A stretch of DNA of 64,000 bases from an uncultured Acetatifactor sp. (GTDB taxonomy: Bacteria; Bacillota; Clostridia; Lachnospirales; Lachnospiraceae), in contig CATKXX010000002.1 of the NCBI GenBank assembly GCA_949840935.1, forward strand, positions 62,001-126,000. The letters are read 5' to 3'. Positions 1 through 8,902 of the stretch are shown piece by piece. Every line of letters starts with the position of its first letter. Position 1 is the first letter of the stretch. The position numbers and the translations under genes were made by a program. The notes under the pieces are model-generated. The model was not told where the DNA came from. It was given only the letters and a program-made list of their open reading frames with translations, and made no database searches.

Positions 1-348
1 AACGGAGAAAACAAGGAACATGAAAAGGAATCCCACCACCCCGAACATGATATCGGCGAATTCCATGACACCCGTATGAGTGACTCGCTGCCCGATCTCA
101 ATCGCAAAGGTGATCACAATGATCAGGGTGAATACATAGATCCAGCTGATCACCATAATGTGGTCTGTGCTCACCAGCCACTTAAATATGGGATGCACCA
201 CAAAGATCATGAGCATCCCCAGCGCCCCGATGATCAGGAAATGCAGTTCCTTGTCCGAAAAATTATACTCAAAAGAATCATTCAGCCGCAGCAGATAATT
301 GTGTATCTTCGCAATGATCTCCACTACCGCATATAAAGCCTTCTCCAT
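1..348 (-). CDS. VanZ-like membrane protein, 3' end outside window
   Basis: This is the amino-terminal part of an integral membrane protein; the frame stays open to the window edge, so the carboxyl end is missing. The ATG is preceded by GGGAG at good spacing. Reading the minus strand gives a short soluble start (MEKALYAVVEII) and then at least three hydrophobic segments. The stretch EIGQRVTHTGVMEFADIMFG resembles the E-x2-Q and D-x2-x-N/F-x-x-G pattern of VanZ-family proteins, but the match is loose. No substrate or function can be read from it. It is followed 30 bp downstream on the other side by no coupled gene; the GGDEF/EAL gene ends upstream of it in the same direction. Confidence 0.55.
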   Translation of the reverse strand, partial: MEKALYAVVEIIAKIHNYLLRLNDSFEYNFSDKELHFLIIGALGMLMIFVVHPIFKWLVSTDHIMVISWIYVFTLIIVITFAIEIGQRVTHTGVMEFADIMFGVVGFLFMFLVFSV

Positions 349-378
349 CTCGTACTCCCGTCGCAGCAGCCCGGGCCG

Positions 379-2658
379 CTACATATATTTGTCCTCAAAG
401 TCGCTGACCGGCATGGGTTTTGCAAAATAAAACCCCTGATACAGCTCACAGCCCATGGCTCTCAGGCGCTCCACCTGCTCCTCTGTCTCCACTCCCTCCG
501 TCACAACCTTCATGCCCAGATCCCTGGCCAGCTCCATGACCATCTGTATGATCATCCAGCTGCGCTCCGTCTGGCTGCTGCCACGCAGAAAGCCCATATC
601 CATTTTCAGGGCATCCACCTTGAAATCCTTTAACATGTTCAGGGAAGAATAACCGCTGCCGAAATCGTCGATCTCCACCTCAAACCCAAGATCCCTCAGC
701 TTCTGCAGGATTTCAGCCTGTCCTCTGACCTCCTTTAAAAGCATTGCCTCCGTAATCTCCAGCTTGAGCTTGCCGGGCTCTATCTTATATTTCTCCACCA
801 GATCCGCGAAGGTCCTGCAGATATCCAGGCGGCAGAAGTCCCCTGGGGAGACATTTACGGAAATATGCCAGTCCTCCTTCTGAGCCGACTGCCATATCTT
901 TAAGCGCCGGGCCGCTTCCTCCCAGACATATCTGTCCACCTTCCAGAGCAGGCCCGTGTTCTCAAACACCGGGATAAAATCCTTCGGCAGTATCCAGCCC
1001 TTTTCAGGATGCCTCCAGCGCACCAGGGCCTCCGCCCCTACGACAGTCCCGCCTGCATCCACCTGTGGCTGCAGGAAGATACAGAATTCCTCCTCCTCCA
1101 GGGCCTTCTCCAGCTCGCCGGTCATCCTTCTCTCATATAAGGTTTTCTCCAGAAGCTGTTCATTAAAATAGGCAAAGGAAGTATCGTACTCGCCCTTGAT
1201 GGAATCGATCGCCATTTTTGCCTTGTCACACATCTGGACTGCGGATTCCTCCCTGTCATTCACCACATACACGCCGGCATAGATATGCATCCGGTAAAGG
1301 GAATTACTGAATTCATTCTGCATGGTCAGAGTATGCCTGTTCACGGCATCCTCGGAAAAATTCTCCTCCGAAATCAGCAGGCCGAATTCATCCCCCGACA
1401 GACGTCCGTACACCTCCGAAAAGCCTGTATTCCTGCGCAGCAGCTCCGCCTGGGTCAGAAGCACATCGTCTCCGCTGGCCTCCCCAAAGAGCTCATTGTA
1501 TATCTTAAAGCCGGAAATATTGGTACACATGAGGTAATATTTCGTATCAGGATTCTGCCTGACAGTCTGTTCCACCTGTTCATAAAAATATTCCCTGTTG
1601 TAAAGCCCTGTGAGCTCATCATGGGTCATCCGGTAATGCTCTTTCTGGAACGCCTCGACCTGCTCCGTCCTGTCCGTCACCACAAAAAAATAACCGATAC
1701 ATTCGTTTCTGGAATCCGTCATCTTGTGGAACACATTCTCCAGATGCCGGGGACGGTTGTCAACCAGCCGCTTCTCCACCCACTGGAAGTTGTCCTTCTC
1801 CACCTCCTGATGGCTCTCAAACCAGGGCTTGAATTCCTGTTCCGCCGCCTCCTTGATATCCATATATGAAAAATCTGCCAGAACCTTCCTGTTCACAAAA
1901 ACGCATTTTCCCCACAGGTCAAAGCAGAACACCATTTCGCTCATGCCGTTTATGGCAAAGGTCATGGTACGTTCGATCAGGCTCCTCGACACATGGAACA
2001 GTGAAAAGTAACTGATGGCGACCGACATGATAAAATAAAAGAAAACGGAGGATTCTATAAAGCTTTTCAGCAGCCAGTTGATGATGCTCACCCCAAACGC
2101 CAGGACAAACAGTCCCAGGACAGCGAGATACTGTACACGGTAAAAATGCGGGATCCTTACAGCCTTTACTGTCAGTGCGGCAATGCTGAGCAGCGTCAGA
2201 GTATAAGCCACCACAAGGTGAAACGCAAAGGGCCACCCGTACTCCACCGCCCTGTAGAAAATCTCATTTCCTACAGGCACCGCTTCCATCTGGAACGCAA
2301 AGCCCTGAAATGCGTTGAAGGCCAGGAGCAGGCTGTCAGCCAGCGCTGCGCCGCAGACGATTGCCCTCGTGGTCTGGCTGCTGCGAAAGGTCTGCGTATA
2401 TTCCCTGATATAGCGCAGCATACAGACCAGCGCCCAGTCAATACAGGCATAATAGGCATTCAACATAATCCCTGCCACAAGCCGGTTTGTGGAAAGGCTT
2501 GAAACCGCATATACGATCAGTGTGGCCAATATCATCCCCAGAAAGGCTGACACCGTTTTCGCCAGCCTGCCCTCCGCCCTTCCGGCCAGATGGATGCATA
2601 CGCACATCACAACTGTCATAAATAAAAATATAATTCCCAGTACTATCTTCATCTCCAT
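379..2658 (-). CDS. Membrane-bound GGDEF/EAL cyclic-di-GMP protein, probable phosphodiesterase
   Basis: About 759 aa. Residues 1-225 form a multi-span membrane sensor region, followed by a PAS-like segment (around 235-335), a GGDEF domain (around 345-500) and an EAL domain to the end. The GGDEF signature reads SGDEF, so cyclase activity is uncertain. The EAL domain keeps the catalytic set: EAL in GAEALVRW, the E of LEITEAML, DDFGSG, KMD and VTEGVET, so c-di-GMP hydrolysis is the likely activity. An upstream in-frame TTG is possible, but it lies inside the ribosome binding site; GGAAGG sits seven bases before the ATG chosen here. It diverges from a gene with a sigma-28-type promoter, which suits a role in the switch between motility and attachment. 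Confidence 0.9.
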   Translation of the reverse strand: MEMKIVLGIIFLFMTVVMCVCIHLAGRAEGRLAKTVSAFLGMILATLIVYAVSSLSTNRLVAGIMLNAYYACIDWALVCMLRYIREYTQTFRSSQTTRAIVCGAALADSLLLAFNAFQGFAFQMEAVPVGNEIFYRAVEYGWPFAFHLVVAYTLTLLSIAALTVKAVRIPHFYRVQYLAVLGLFVLAFGVSIINWLLKSFIESSVFFYFIMSVAISYFSLFHVSRSLIERTMTFAINGMSEMVFCFDLWGKCVFVNRKVLADFSYMDIKEAAEQEFKPWFESHQEVEKDNFQWVEKRLVDNRPRHLENVFHKMTDSRNECIGYFFVVTDRTEQVEAFQKEHYRMTHDELTGLYNREYFYEQVEQTVRQNPDTKYYLMCTNISGFKIYNELFGEASGDDVLLTQAELLRRNTGFSEVYGRLSGDEFGLLISEENFSEDAVNRHTLTMQNEFSNSLYRMHIYAGVYVVNDREESAVQMCDKAKMAIDSIKGEYDTSFAYFNEQLLEKTLYERRMTGELEKALEEEEFCIFLQPQVDAGGTVVGAEALVRWRHPEKGWILPKDFIPVFENTGLLWKVDRYVWEEAARRLKIWQSAQKEDWHISVNVSPGDFCRLDICRTFADLVEKYKIEPGKLKLEITEAMLLKEVRGQAEILQKLRDLGFEVEIDDFGSGYSSLNMLKDFKVDALKMDMGFLRGSSQTERSWMIIQMVMELARDLGMKVVTEGVETEEQVERLRAMGCELYQGFYFAKPMPVSDFEDKYM

Positions 2659-2767
2659 GTCATATCCTTCCAATGGCTCACTCTTTCACTATTCTACCAT
2701 ATTTGCATAAGGTGTGGAACAAAATTATATAAAATATACTTATCTTTATCCTTTCGTTACAAAATCC

Positions 2768-2794
2768 TAAGAATTATCATACAAATGCCGATAA
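2768..2794 (+). promoter_or_regulatory. Sigma-28 (SigD/FliA) type promoter
   Basis: TAAG, 15 bases, then GCCGATAA. This is close to the flagellar sigma-28 consensus TAAA-N15-GCCGATAA. It lies about 70 bp before the start codon of the gene at 2864. No equally good sigma-A promoter was seen between the two divergent genes for that gene. Confidence 0.65.
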
Positions 2795-2863
2795 AAGAGT
2801 CAGGATAATTGAAACGGATTTCAGCCTTTCGGGAATGCCCGAAGCATCAGGGAGGAGCATACC

Positions 2864-3979
2864 ATGTCAATGAATATCACACAGGATTACAGTCAGTTTT
2901 ATAAAGGTTCAGAGCCGCTGAAGACCTACGGCTCGGGCGGCGGCACCCTTGTGCCAAAGGATACTCTGGTCAGGTACGAATTCCGTACCACGGACGAAAA
3001 CGGGAACAGGCTCATGGATCCCATGACCAAAGAAGAAGCCCTCCAGGCCATGAAGGAAATCTCCAGCCAGTACGGCGAGAATGTCATGGTGGAATTTTCC
3101 GGTGATGGCCTGGGGGCGCTGCGCGACAGCTTAATGGCCCAGATCAACAAAGGCGGCGGGAACCTGCCGGGGGAGGATCCCGCCGAGAAGGCCAGGAAAC
3201 AGGAGCTTATGGAACAGAGCATCGTCCATCTGGAAAATACGCACCGGCGGATCATCCCCAATATCCAGACAAATAAGCAGCTCTACGACAGCCTGGAAAA
3301 CGCCTCGGAGCATATTGTAAAGGCGGCAAACGGCATTATCAACAACTACCTGCTCCCCCACGATGTATCCGGCATGACGGAGGGACAGCGCAGGGATGCC
3401 ATCGCATTTGGCCTGGAAGAAGCCAGATATCTGGCCGAAAATTATCTGGATGGGCAGCATGCCTCCACATTTATGTCAGCCATGGAGACAATCGCAAAAT
3501 ACGGCCTGAACGGTTCGGTCGCGGAGGACGGGAGGGTCACGTACCACATTGAACAGGGCCCTCTGGCAGGCGCACCGGACGATTATGTCAGGGAGAGCGA
3601 CCTGTTAAAGAAAAAGGCCCCCGATCTGTACAAAGAGCTCCAGGATCTGAACCGGCGCATTGCAGGCGGCGAGACCGGGTGGGGACAGCGGTTCCTGGAT
3701 CTGCAGCAGCGCATCACCAGGACATTGAACGGCCCTTCCGGAACCGTCTCGGGAGGGAAACAGCTTTCCTATTATGAGGAGGCTGCCGCCGAATATAAAT
3801 CCTGGAAGAATACCATAAACAACACGGAGCTGCCCTCTGTTTTCAGCAACGTGGATCATACGGACACTGCTTCCTTCTTTGAAAGCCTGCATTCCCAAAT
3901 CCTGCATTCTCAGGGCGGCCTGGGAATGGACTGGCTTAATCAGGCACAGCTTCGGTTTGAGAGATGGCTGAAGGCGTAG
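2864..3979 (+). CDS. Hypothetical protein, probable motility-regulon member
   Basis: 371 aa, soluble, with no signal peptide or membrane segment. I do not recognise a named domain. The start is set by GGGAGGAG six bases before ATG. The protein is charged and largely helical by composition. Its amino end (YKGSEPLKTYGSGGG) resembles that of the 285-aa protein at 4062 (SGNPIQTYGDS), suggesting a shared short signature. The sigma-28-type promoter upstream places it with flagellar or chemotaxis genes; this is inference from the promoter only. A strong terminator follows and separates it from the convergent operon. Confidence 0.75.
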   Translation: MSMNITQDYSQFYKGSEPLKTYGSGGGTLVPKDTLVRYEFRTTDENGNRLMDPMTKEEALQAMKEISSQYGENVMVEFSGDGLGALRDSLMAQINKGGGNLPGEDPAEKARKQELMEQSIVHLENTHRRIIPNIQTNKQLYDSLENASEHIVKAANGIINNYLLPHDVSGMTEGQRRDAIAFGLEEARYLAENYLDGQHASTFMSAMETIAKYGLNGSVAEDGRVTYHIEQGPLAGAPDDYVRESDLLKKKAPDLYKELQDLNRRIAGGETGWGQRFLDLQQRITRTLNGPSGTVSGGKQLSYYEEAAAEYKSWKNTINNTELPSVFSNVDHTDTASFFESLHSQILHSQGGLGMDWLNQAQLRFERWLKA

Positions 3980-3997
3980 TTTCCTTAAGATTAAGAA

Positions 3998-4047
3998 AAA
4001 AGAGCTGTTGCACAGGCAGCATCGCCTGCCCGTGCCGCAGCTCTTTT
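3998..4047. terminator. Bidirectional intrinsic terminator between convergent genes
   Basis: Stem AAAAGAGCTG pairing with CAGCTCTTTT around an inner GC-rich hairpin. A/T-rich flanks on both sides let it serve the plus gene ending at 3979 and the minus gene ending at 4062. Confidence 0.75.
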
Positions 4048-4061
4048 CTGTGGGGCAGAGC

Positions 4062-4919
4062 TCAGCCGTTCATCAGCCAAAAGGGGAAACCGTAAAAGCT
4101 CCCGTCCTCGAAGAAGCTCTCCCGGAGCATATCCTGCTGCAGCTCCAGCTTTCTCAGCGCCTCCTCCACCCGTATGATATCACGTTCTGTGATTTTCTGA
4201 ATTTCGGCGGTCTTCTGCCTGGTGGTAGTCTCCAGCACTCTGGAACCGTCCGCCTTATCCCTCACCGCCGTCTTTTTCCAGCGCTGGCGATTTTCCTTCT
4301 CAATCTCCTGCCTGTGCCGGATCAGCTTATTTACCAGCGCCCTCTGACGCTGCTGCCGCTGAAAGGCAAGCTCCCGGAGATGCTTCTGGAGCTTCTGTCT
4401 CTTAATCCTCTTTTCCAGCCTGCGCCTGTTTTCCTCCCGCCGCTCCCTGGCGCGTTCCCTGGCCTGGGCGCTCCTGTCCGGGACAGTCCAGGTATCCGAA
4501 TGACACTCCTCCTTGGTCGCTCCGTAATAACGGCTGGTGTAGACCCTGTCCCCGCTGCCAAAGCAAAAACAGGGCTGCGTCCAGGCCGACCGCAGGTCAT
4601 TCAGCACCCACGCCTCATACTCCGGATCGTTTTTCATGGCGGCATATCCCTCCTCAGAGATGGTCACGGACATGTATTCATGCCTGCGGCTGGGATGAAC
4701 GGGAATCTGCCGGATCTTTTGGGCAATATACTGCTTATATTCCTCCATGGTCATCTCCTGGGGAGAGATGCACTGTACTGCCGCGCTGCCCGCCTCACGC
4801 TTCTGCATCGCCTGGGCAAAGGTCTGCACCCCATTTCCCGCGCCGGACGGGCGGCTGTCACCATATGTCTGAATAGGATTCCCACTGTTTTCCGTATAGC
4901 CTGCGATCATAGTATTCAT
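4062..4919 (-). CDS. Hypothetical protein, DUF6033-like
   Basis: 285 aa. The start used here (MNTMIAGYTENSG) has AGGAG eight bases upstream; a start 18 bases earlier is possible but has no ribosome binding site. The front half contains MTMEEYKQYIAQKIRQIPVH followed by a region typical of a conserved clostridial hypothetical family I associate with DUF6033 (uncertain). The back half, from about residue 150, is a very basic, Arg/Glu/Gln-rich helix, probably a coiled coil. It begins just after the stop of the 170-aa gene upstream, so the two are co-transcribed. No enzymatic motif was seen; cytoplasmic location is likely. Confidence 0.7.
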   Translation of the reverse strand: MNTMIAGYTENSGNPIQTYGDSRPSGAGNGVQTFAQAMQKREAGSAAVQCISPQEMTMEEYKQYIAQKIRQIPVHPSRRHEYMSVTISEEGYAAMKNDPEYEAWVLNDLRSAWTQPCFCFGSGDRVYTSRYYGATKEECHSDTWTVPDRSAQARERARERREENRRRLEKRIKRQKLQKHLRELAFQRQQRQRALVNKLIRHRQEIEKENRQRWKKTAVRDKADGSRVLETTTRQKTAEIQKITERDIIRVEEALRKLELQQDMLRESFFEDGSFYGFPFWLMNG

Positions 4920-4924
4920 ACGCT

Positions 4925-5437
4925 TTACTCCTGCCATTCCTCGGTCTCAGGGTTTGCGACGCTGCCGCTTTCCCTGTCCGGCGCCTCCTCCCCATGGGCT
5001 TCCCGCATGTCCGCGACCACCACTTCCTCCACAGCGTCAAAACGCCCTAAAAAGCGTTCCCATTCCTTCACCGTAAAGCTCTGTGCGCCAATCTGGAAGG
5101 TGGGTTCGCAGTTGTTTTTCAGAATCTTCTTATAAATCGCTGCCATATGGTCGCGGACAGACTGTGCCGGGTCTGCTCCGTCATCCTCCGCCATGGCCGC
5201 AAGCCTTTCTGCAAAGCCTGCAGCCGGCCTTTCCCCACTGACCAGACGGCTTCTACAGCCGCTTTCCATATAACCGGCCGGCTTCCCGGTGTCACTGCTC
5301 CTTATCTGCATTCTTTTCCTTTCTGCGGCTTGTCTCAGTCCCATGCCGCCCCGCTCCCCGGAAAGCCCGGGCACAGATTTTCTGCTCTTATGCATTTTAT
5401 CGGATGATATATCCGCGGGGTTTAGGGGCTGTGTCAT
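4925..5437 (-). CDS. Hypothetical protein, partner of the downstream DUF6033-like gene
   Basis: Up to 170 aa; the first 50-60 residues are low complexity and the true start may be an internal ATG (for example MHKSRK, about 45 bases in), since no ribosome binding site is well placed before the first one. The conserved-looking part is the carboxyl half, with EPTFQIGAQSFTVKEWERFL followed by an acidic tail. Function unknown. The gene starts two bases after the stop of the split polysaccharide deacetylase (TGA-GT-ATG), so before the two insertions it was part of that operon. Its present promoter is unclear: the mobile element now lies about 200 bp upstream. Confidence 0.65.
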   Translation of the reverse strand: MTQPLNPADISSDKMHKSRKSVPGLSGERGGMGLRQAAERKRMQIRSSDTGKPAGYMESGCRSRLVSGERPAAGFAERLAAMAEDDGADPAQSVRDHMAAIYKKILKNNCEPTFQIGAQSFTVKEWERFLGRFDAVEEVVVADMREAHGEEAPDRESGSVANPETEEWQE

Positions 5438-5439
5438 AC

Positions 5440-5629
5440 TCAGTCAAACAATATCTCCTCCACCGTCACAAAGGTATACCCTTTCTCCATCAATTCATCA
5501 ATCGCCTCCAGGGCCGCCGTCACGGAGGTATCATAATAGTCATGCATGAGAATGATATCGTTCTCCCCCGTCTTACTCACAATCTTCTCCACAATACGGG
5601 ACACATTCCCGGAGCACCAGTCCAGGGGA
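5440..5629 (-). pseudogene. Polysaccharide deacetylase, 3' fragment (piece 3 of 3)
   Basis: Encodes the last 62 residues of a NodB-fold deacetylase: it begins in the DPLDW motif (DPLDWCSGNVSR) and contains the catalytic His motif ILMHDYYD, ending EEILFD. The fragment has no start of its own; its 5' end is the crossover site of the left mobile element at 5630. It continues in frame from the fragment at 11996-12200 when that element is removed. Nothing in it looks degenerate, which points to a recent or reversible insertion. Confidence 0.9.
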
Positions 5630-5716
5630 TCAACATTTGTAACAGAAGTAAAGACATTTTATTACTTTTCTTCAAAAAGTTGCTTATGTGTTGTTAAAGT
5701 CAAGTATACTACAGAA

Positions 5717-7180
5717 TTATAACTTGTGGTATACATATTCCCCATTTTCTAAAACCGCTTTGCAAAACACATCATCAACCGTAAAATAAATATATTCTTC
5801 TGGCACATACTCCACTTTTCCGCTAAAGGCATTAGGTCTTGTTCGGAGTTGCAATTCTTCATTCAAGCTTCGTATAACTGCATTTGCGAGATAATCTAAA
5901 GGACGGTCTGGCACACTATAGCCATGGCACCAATATAACAGGCTTGCGCATGGGTGGGTATAATGCTGATTGTTTTTATCGGCATTATCATATTGTAACT
6001 GAAAATTTTTATAGTGGTAGTGACGGATCACTCCCAGATCAAGGTTCAAATAATCTATCAGGCTTTCTGTTTTAAAGATTTCACCGTTTAGTATCACACC
6101 ATAACAAATCTTATTCTTAAATTCTCCGTTTTCTACAGAAATTACCTTATATCGGGTATCGCTTTCAATCACATTTGTAAGGTCTGCATTGATAGAACGT
6201 AATTCATGGTCTTCCAGACAATATGTATTTTCTACAGGCTTTTTCAAATTTTTAGAAGTCCAGTACCGTTTCTTTCCCTTGCTTAGTTCCACCAAGTCTT
6301 TGCTGATATATTTTGTTATATAATGCTGTGATGCTTCTAAACTATCTATGACGGTTGCTGTTGTAAACCCCAGTTTATAGTTAGTCAGATTATAAATGAT
6401 TCTGCCCTTTTTATCTCTCTTTAAAGAATCCACTAAAAACTTTTCTGGATAATTATGAAACAAAAAATGGAAGTGGAATCGTCTTTTGTATACGCCTTTT
6501 GCCACTTTGTTTATGATATCCTGTTCCTGTACCGTTCTGTTCGGTTTATTCAAAAGATAATAATAAATTTCATTATTCAGTTTTTCGCCATTAAACACAA
6601 CGGCATTATTGTTGCTGTCATAATAATAATGATGCAATTCTGGTACGCCCAAATACTGCAGCTCTGGGCATTGCCTTTTTAAGACGGTAAAAAAAATATG
6701 CAGACATTTTACACAGGTGTCATAATCAGCAGCACTTTTTCCATATTTAGCAAGCAAGATATTATCATCAAAAGTCAGTGTAACAAACAAAGTCCAATCG
6801 TTCGCATAAGCATAGTCATATATAGCTTTTTTTGTTCTGCTCAATGAGATAATTGTGCTCCGTTCATGCTTTTCATAATCATTGACTGTTTCAGTAATAT
6901 AGGAACAAGGCACACAAGACTTGATATAAGAATAATGGGACTGTAAATTTTTATCGGTAATGATTTCTTTTATTTTATCCTCTAAAACCGTTTCATCACA
7001 AGTATATTTTGACAATCCGTTACCTAAATCTGTTATATTGCTAATGATAGAACACCGAAACCGTTTTAACTGTATGATTGCATTTTCCAGTTCATCCCTT
7101 ATAATTATAGATTTTTTATAAAGGCTTACCGTTGTTTGTGTATCATATTCTTTTATTTTTAAATTGTATGTCTCTTTCAT
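5717..7180 (-). CDS. HUH-type rolling-circle replication protein (phage/plasmid Rep-like)
   Basis: 487 aa. Three motifs of HUH endonucleases appear in order: motif I FVTLTFDD (around 132-139), the metal-binding HUH motif in RFHFHFLF (His236, His238) and the catalytic tyrosine motif YITKYISKD (Tyr287 or Tyr291). This pattern is that of the replication-associated proteins of small ssDNA phages and rolling-circle plasmids. It would nick one strand at an origin and prime displacement synthesis. ATG chosen because GGAGG lies ten bases upstream; the open frame extends 19 codons further without a ribosome binding site. An inverted-repeat cluster just upstream (7268-7355) is a candidate origin. It may let the excised circle replicate. 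Confidence 0.8.
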   Translation of the reverse strand: MKETYNLKIKEYDTQTTVSLYKKSIIIRDELENAIIQLKRFRCSIISNITDLGNGLSKYTCDETVLEDKIKEIITDKNLQSHYSYIKSCVPCSYITETVNDYEKHERSTIISLSRTKKAIYDYAYANDWTLFVTLTFDDNILLAKYGKSAADYDTCVKCLHIFFTVLKRQCPELQYLGVPELHHYYYDSNNNAVVFNGEKLNNEIYYYLLNKPNRTVQEQDIINKVAKGVYKRRFHFHFLFHNYPEKFLVDSLKRDKKGRIIYNLTNYKLGFTTATVIDSLEASQHYITKYISKDLVELSKGKKRYWTSKNLKKPVENTYCLEDHELRSINADLTNVIESDTRYKVISVENGEFKNKICYGVILNGEIFKTESLIDYLNLDLGVIRHYHYKNFQLQYDNADKNNQHYTHPCASLLYWCHGYSVPDRPLDYLANAVIRSLNEELQLRTRPNAFSGKVEYVPEEYIYFTVDDVFCKAVLENGEYVYHKL

Positions 7181-7267
7181 ATGTATTTTTCCTCCCTGTT
7201 TTTCCATTAAAAAAAGTCTGTCACAAGACAAACTCACCCCAAAAATAGTAATATGGACACAAAGAGA

Positions 7268-7355
7268 ATCTATAATAATATTAAAAGTTTGTTTGTCTTA
7301 CTGTCGAATTCCATGCTTTTCGGAGCATGGGATTTTTCTTTTGATTATTATAGAT
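7268..7355. repeat. Nested inverted repeats upstream of rep, candidate origin
   Basis: Outer 12-bp perfect inverted repeat ATCTATAATAAT (7268-7279) and ATTATTATAGAT (7344-7355). Inside is a hairpin CCATGCT/AGCATGG (7311-7330) followed by a T-rich run on the plus strand. The position between the integrase gene and rep, and the nested symmetry, would suit a double-strand origin or a regulatory site. Function not proven. Confidence 0.45.
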
Positions 7356-7423
7356 AGCGGAAAAATCATTTATAACCAAAAAACAAACCTATCAAAGACA
7401 GATTTGCTTTTCTTTTTGTGGAT

Positions 7424-8320
7424 TTATTCTAAAGGGCAGCAAATATATTGCTTCATCAATTCATTTCTCTTTGAGCCATGCCCTAAAGCATGGCTTACAT
7501 GATCCAGCGCTTGTTGAACCGTCTCCCCTTTTTCCCTATATTCCTTGTACTTTGTCGTTGCAAAATTTTTTCTTAAAGTATGAAATGCCCCGTTAGGAAA
7601 ATCAATTCCCTGTTTTTTACACTCCCTGTTAAAAGCCTGTTGTAAACTCCCTGTCTGCACAGGGCAGATTCTCCCTTGTTTTTCCCCTCTAAACTGCTGT
7701 AATATATCCTGCTGCTGTCTGGTTTCAGCTTTTACAAACCTGCTTCTTTTTCCTTTTGAATCCGCAATATAAATGCCATCTTCTTTTATATCTTTATATT
7801 GGACTTTGCTGCACTCTGAAGCTCTTAGTCCAAAATTTTTGCTCAAAATAAGGGCAGCTTTCAGATTACTGTTTGTAGTTTTCAAAAGACTTTGATATTG
7901 AGCATCAGAACACATAACATTTCTAATCTTCCCACCGCCATTCTTTATACTAATTGGAGTAACCGCAGAATGAAAATCAACATTTGTATTGTATGTGTTA
8001 TTGCAAAGTGTTTCCAATTTTCTGAAATGGGATTGATATTGCTCTAAAGTTTTCTGGCTACAGTTGCTGGATTTTTCGTTTAAAAACTCTTGTATATGTG
8101 TTGCATTTATATCTTTTAACTGTCTGATTTCGCTATGGTTTTCTTTTAACCAGTTGGCAAAATTAGCACTTAAATCTATTAAGTTTTTTCTATCCGCATA
8201 AGAATATATTTTACTGTTACCTTTTCCGTTTTTCTTCAAGGAATGTTTATCCATTCCCTCTTTAAAGTTAGAATCTATGCAATGCTTAAATTGATATTTG
8301 ATGTTTCTTGTTTTTCCCAT
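7424..8320 (-). CDS. Tyrosine recombinase / site-specific integrase
   Basis: 298 aa. Residues 35-110 form a SAM-like core-binding domain; the catalytic domain follows. Catalytic residues visible: Arg166 in FGLRASEC, His247 and Arg250 in HTLR, His281 in LGHG and the nucleophile Tyr292 near the carboxyl end (KQYI). The family breaks and rejoins DNA through a 3'-phosphotyrosine. The element already has a serine recombinase with a matching symmetric att site, so this enzyme may instead resolve replication multimers, or be a second integration route. Expressed in the same direction as rep. Confidence 0.85.
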   Translation of the reverse strand: MGKTRNIKYQFKHCIDSNFKEGMDKHSLKKNGKGNSKIYSYADRKNLIDLSANFANWLKENHSEIRQLKDINATHIQEFLNEKSSNCSQKTLEQYQSHFRKLETLCNNTYNTNVDFHSAVTPISIKNGGGKIRNVMCSDAQYQSLLKTTNSNLKAALILSKNFGLRASECSKVQYKDIKEDGIYIADSKGKRSRFVKAETRQQQDILQQFRGEKQGRICPVQTGSLQQAFNRECKKQGIDFPNGAFHTLRKNFATTKYKEYREKGETVQQALDHVSHALGHGSKRNELMKQYICCPLE

Positions 8321-8340
8321 ATATTTTCACTCCCCCTTTA

Positions 8341-8385
8341 TATGCATTAAGATTCGGACCTAACGGTCCGGATTCTTAATGCATA
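8341..8385. repeat. 45-bp long inverted repeat upstream of integrase
   Basis: Left arm 8341-8360, loop TAAC, right arm 8365-8385. The arms share TATGCATTAAGA at the outside and CGGACC next to the loop, with one unpaired base between. It lies just before the integrase start at 8320. Candidate operator, nick site or single-strand origin. The remaining 8386-8854 stretch has no convincing gene; it holds a second hairpin (around 8597-8632) and the motif CCTAACC twice. Confidence 0.5.
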
Positions 8386-8854
8386 CACCTTACATCATTC
8401 TCAAAAAAATAATTGTCATTTCAGACTACTTCTGCTTATGCGAAACATAAGCCCAACATATCGGCACAGATACAATTATCCCCGTGAACCGAACACTGCC
8501 CCATAGAGGCCAATTTTGCAACATGTTTATAGACCCATGCACGGTCTTTTCGCTTATCCTTTCCCCTTTCCTATAGGCCACTATCCTGTATATATGAAAA
8601 AAGGAACACCGCCCGTTACAGCAAATGCTCCTTTCCCTCATTATATAGGATAGGCGAGATATTGCAGATTTACAGCCTAACCGTTTGACTTGATAAACAC
8701 GTAAATATAAATCTGCATTTCAAATATGACTTCCCTTTGTACAACCTAACCATTTTAACCTTAATCACGAATAGTAATTATCCTGCATCTTTAATTGATA
8801 CACATTACATTATAAATATAGGTAGAAAAAATATCAGAAAAATATGAATGACCT

Positions 8855-8891
8855 TTAATAAAAAGAGGTCCCGAATTTCTTCGAAACCTCT
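8855..8891 (-). terminator. Intrinsic terminator of lipoprotein gene
   Basis: On the minus strand AGAGGTTTCGAA pairs with TTCGGGACCTCT (two wobble pairs), followed by TTTTTATT. It starts about 12 bp after the lipoprotein stop codon. Confidence 0.8.
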
Positions 8892-8902
8892 CTTTATATG
8901 TA

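Noticed and set aside
4008..5135. 375-aa open frame on the plus strand
   Set aside because: Antisense to two minus-strand genes with good ribosome binding sites and conserved parts; Pro/Leu/His-rich shadow of GC-rich coding DNA.
8426..8641. 71-aa open frame on the minus strand inside the left element
   Set aside because: No ribosome binding site, odd composition and a hairpin with T-run inside it; reads like non-coding DNA.
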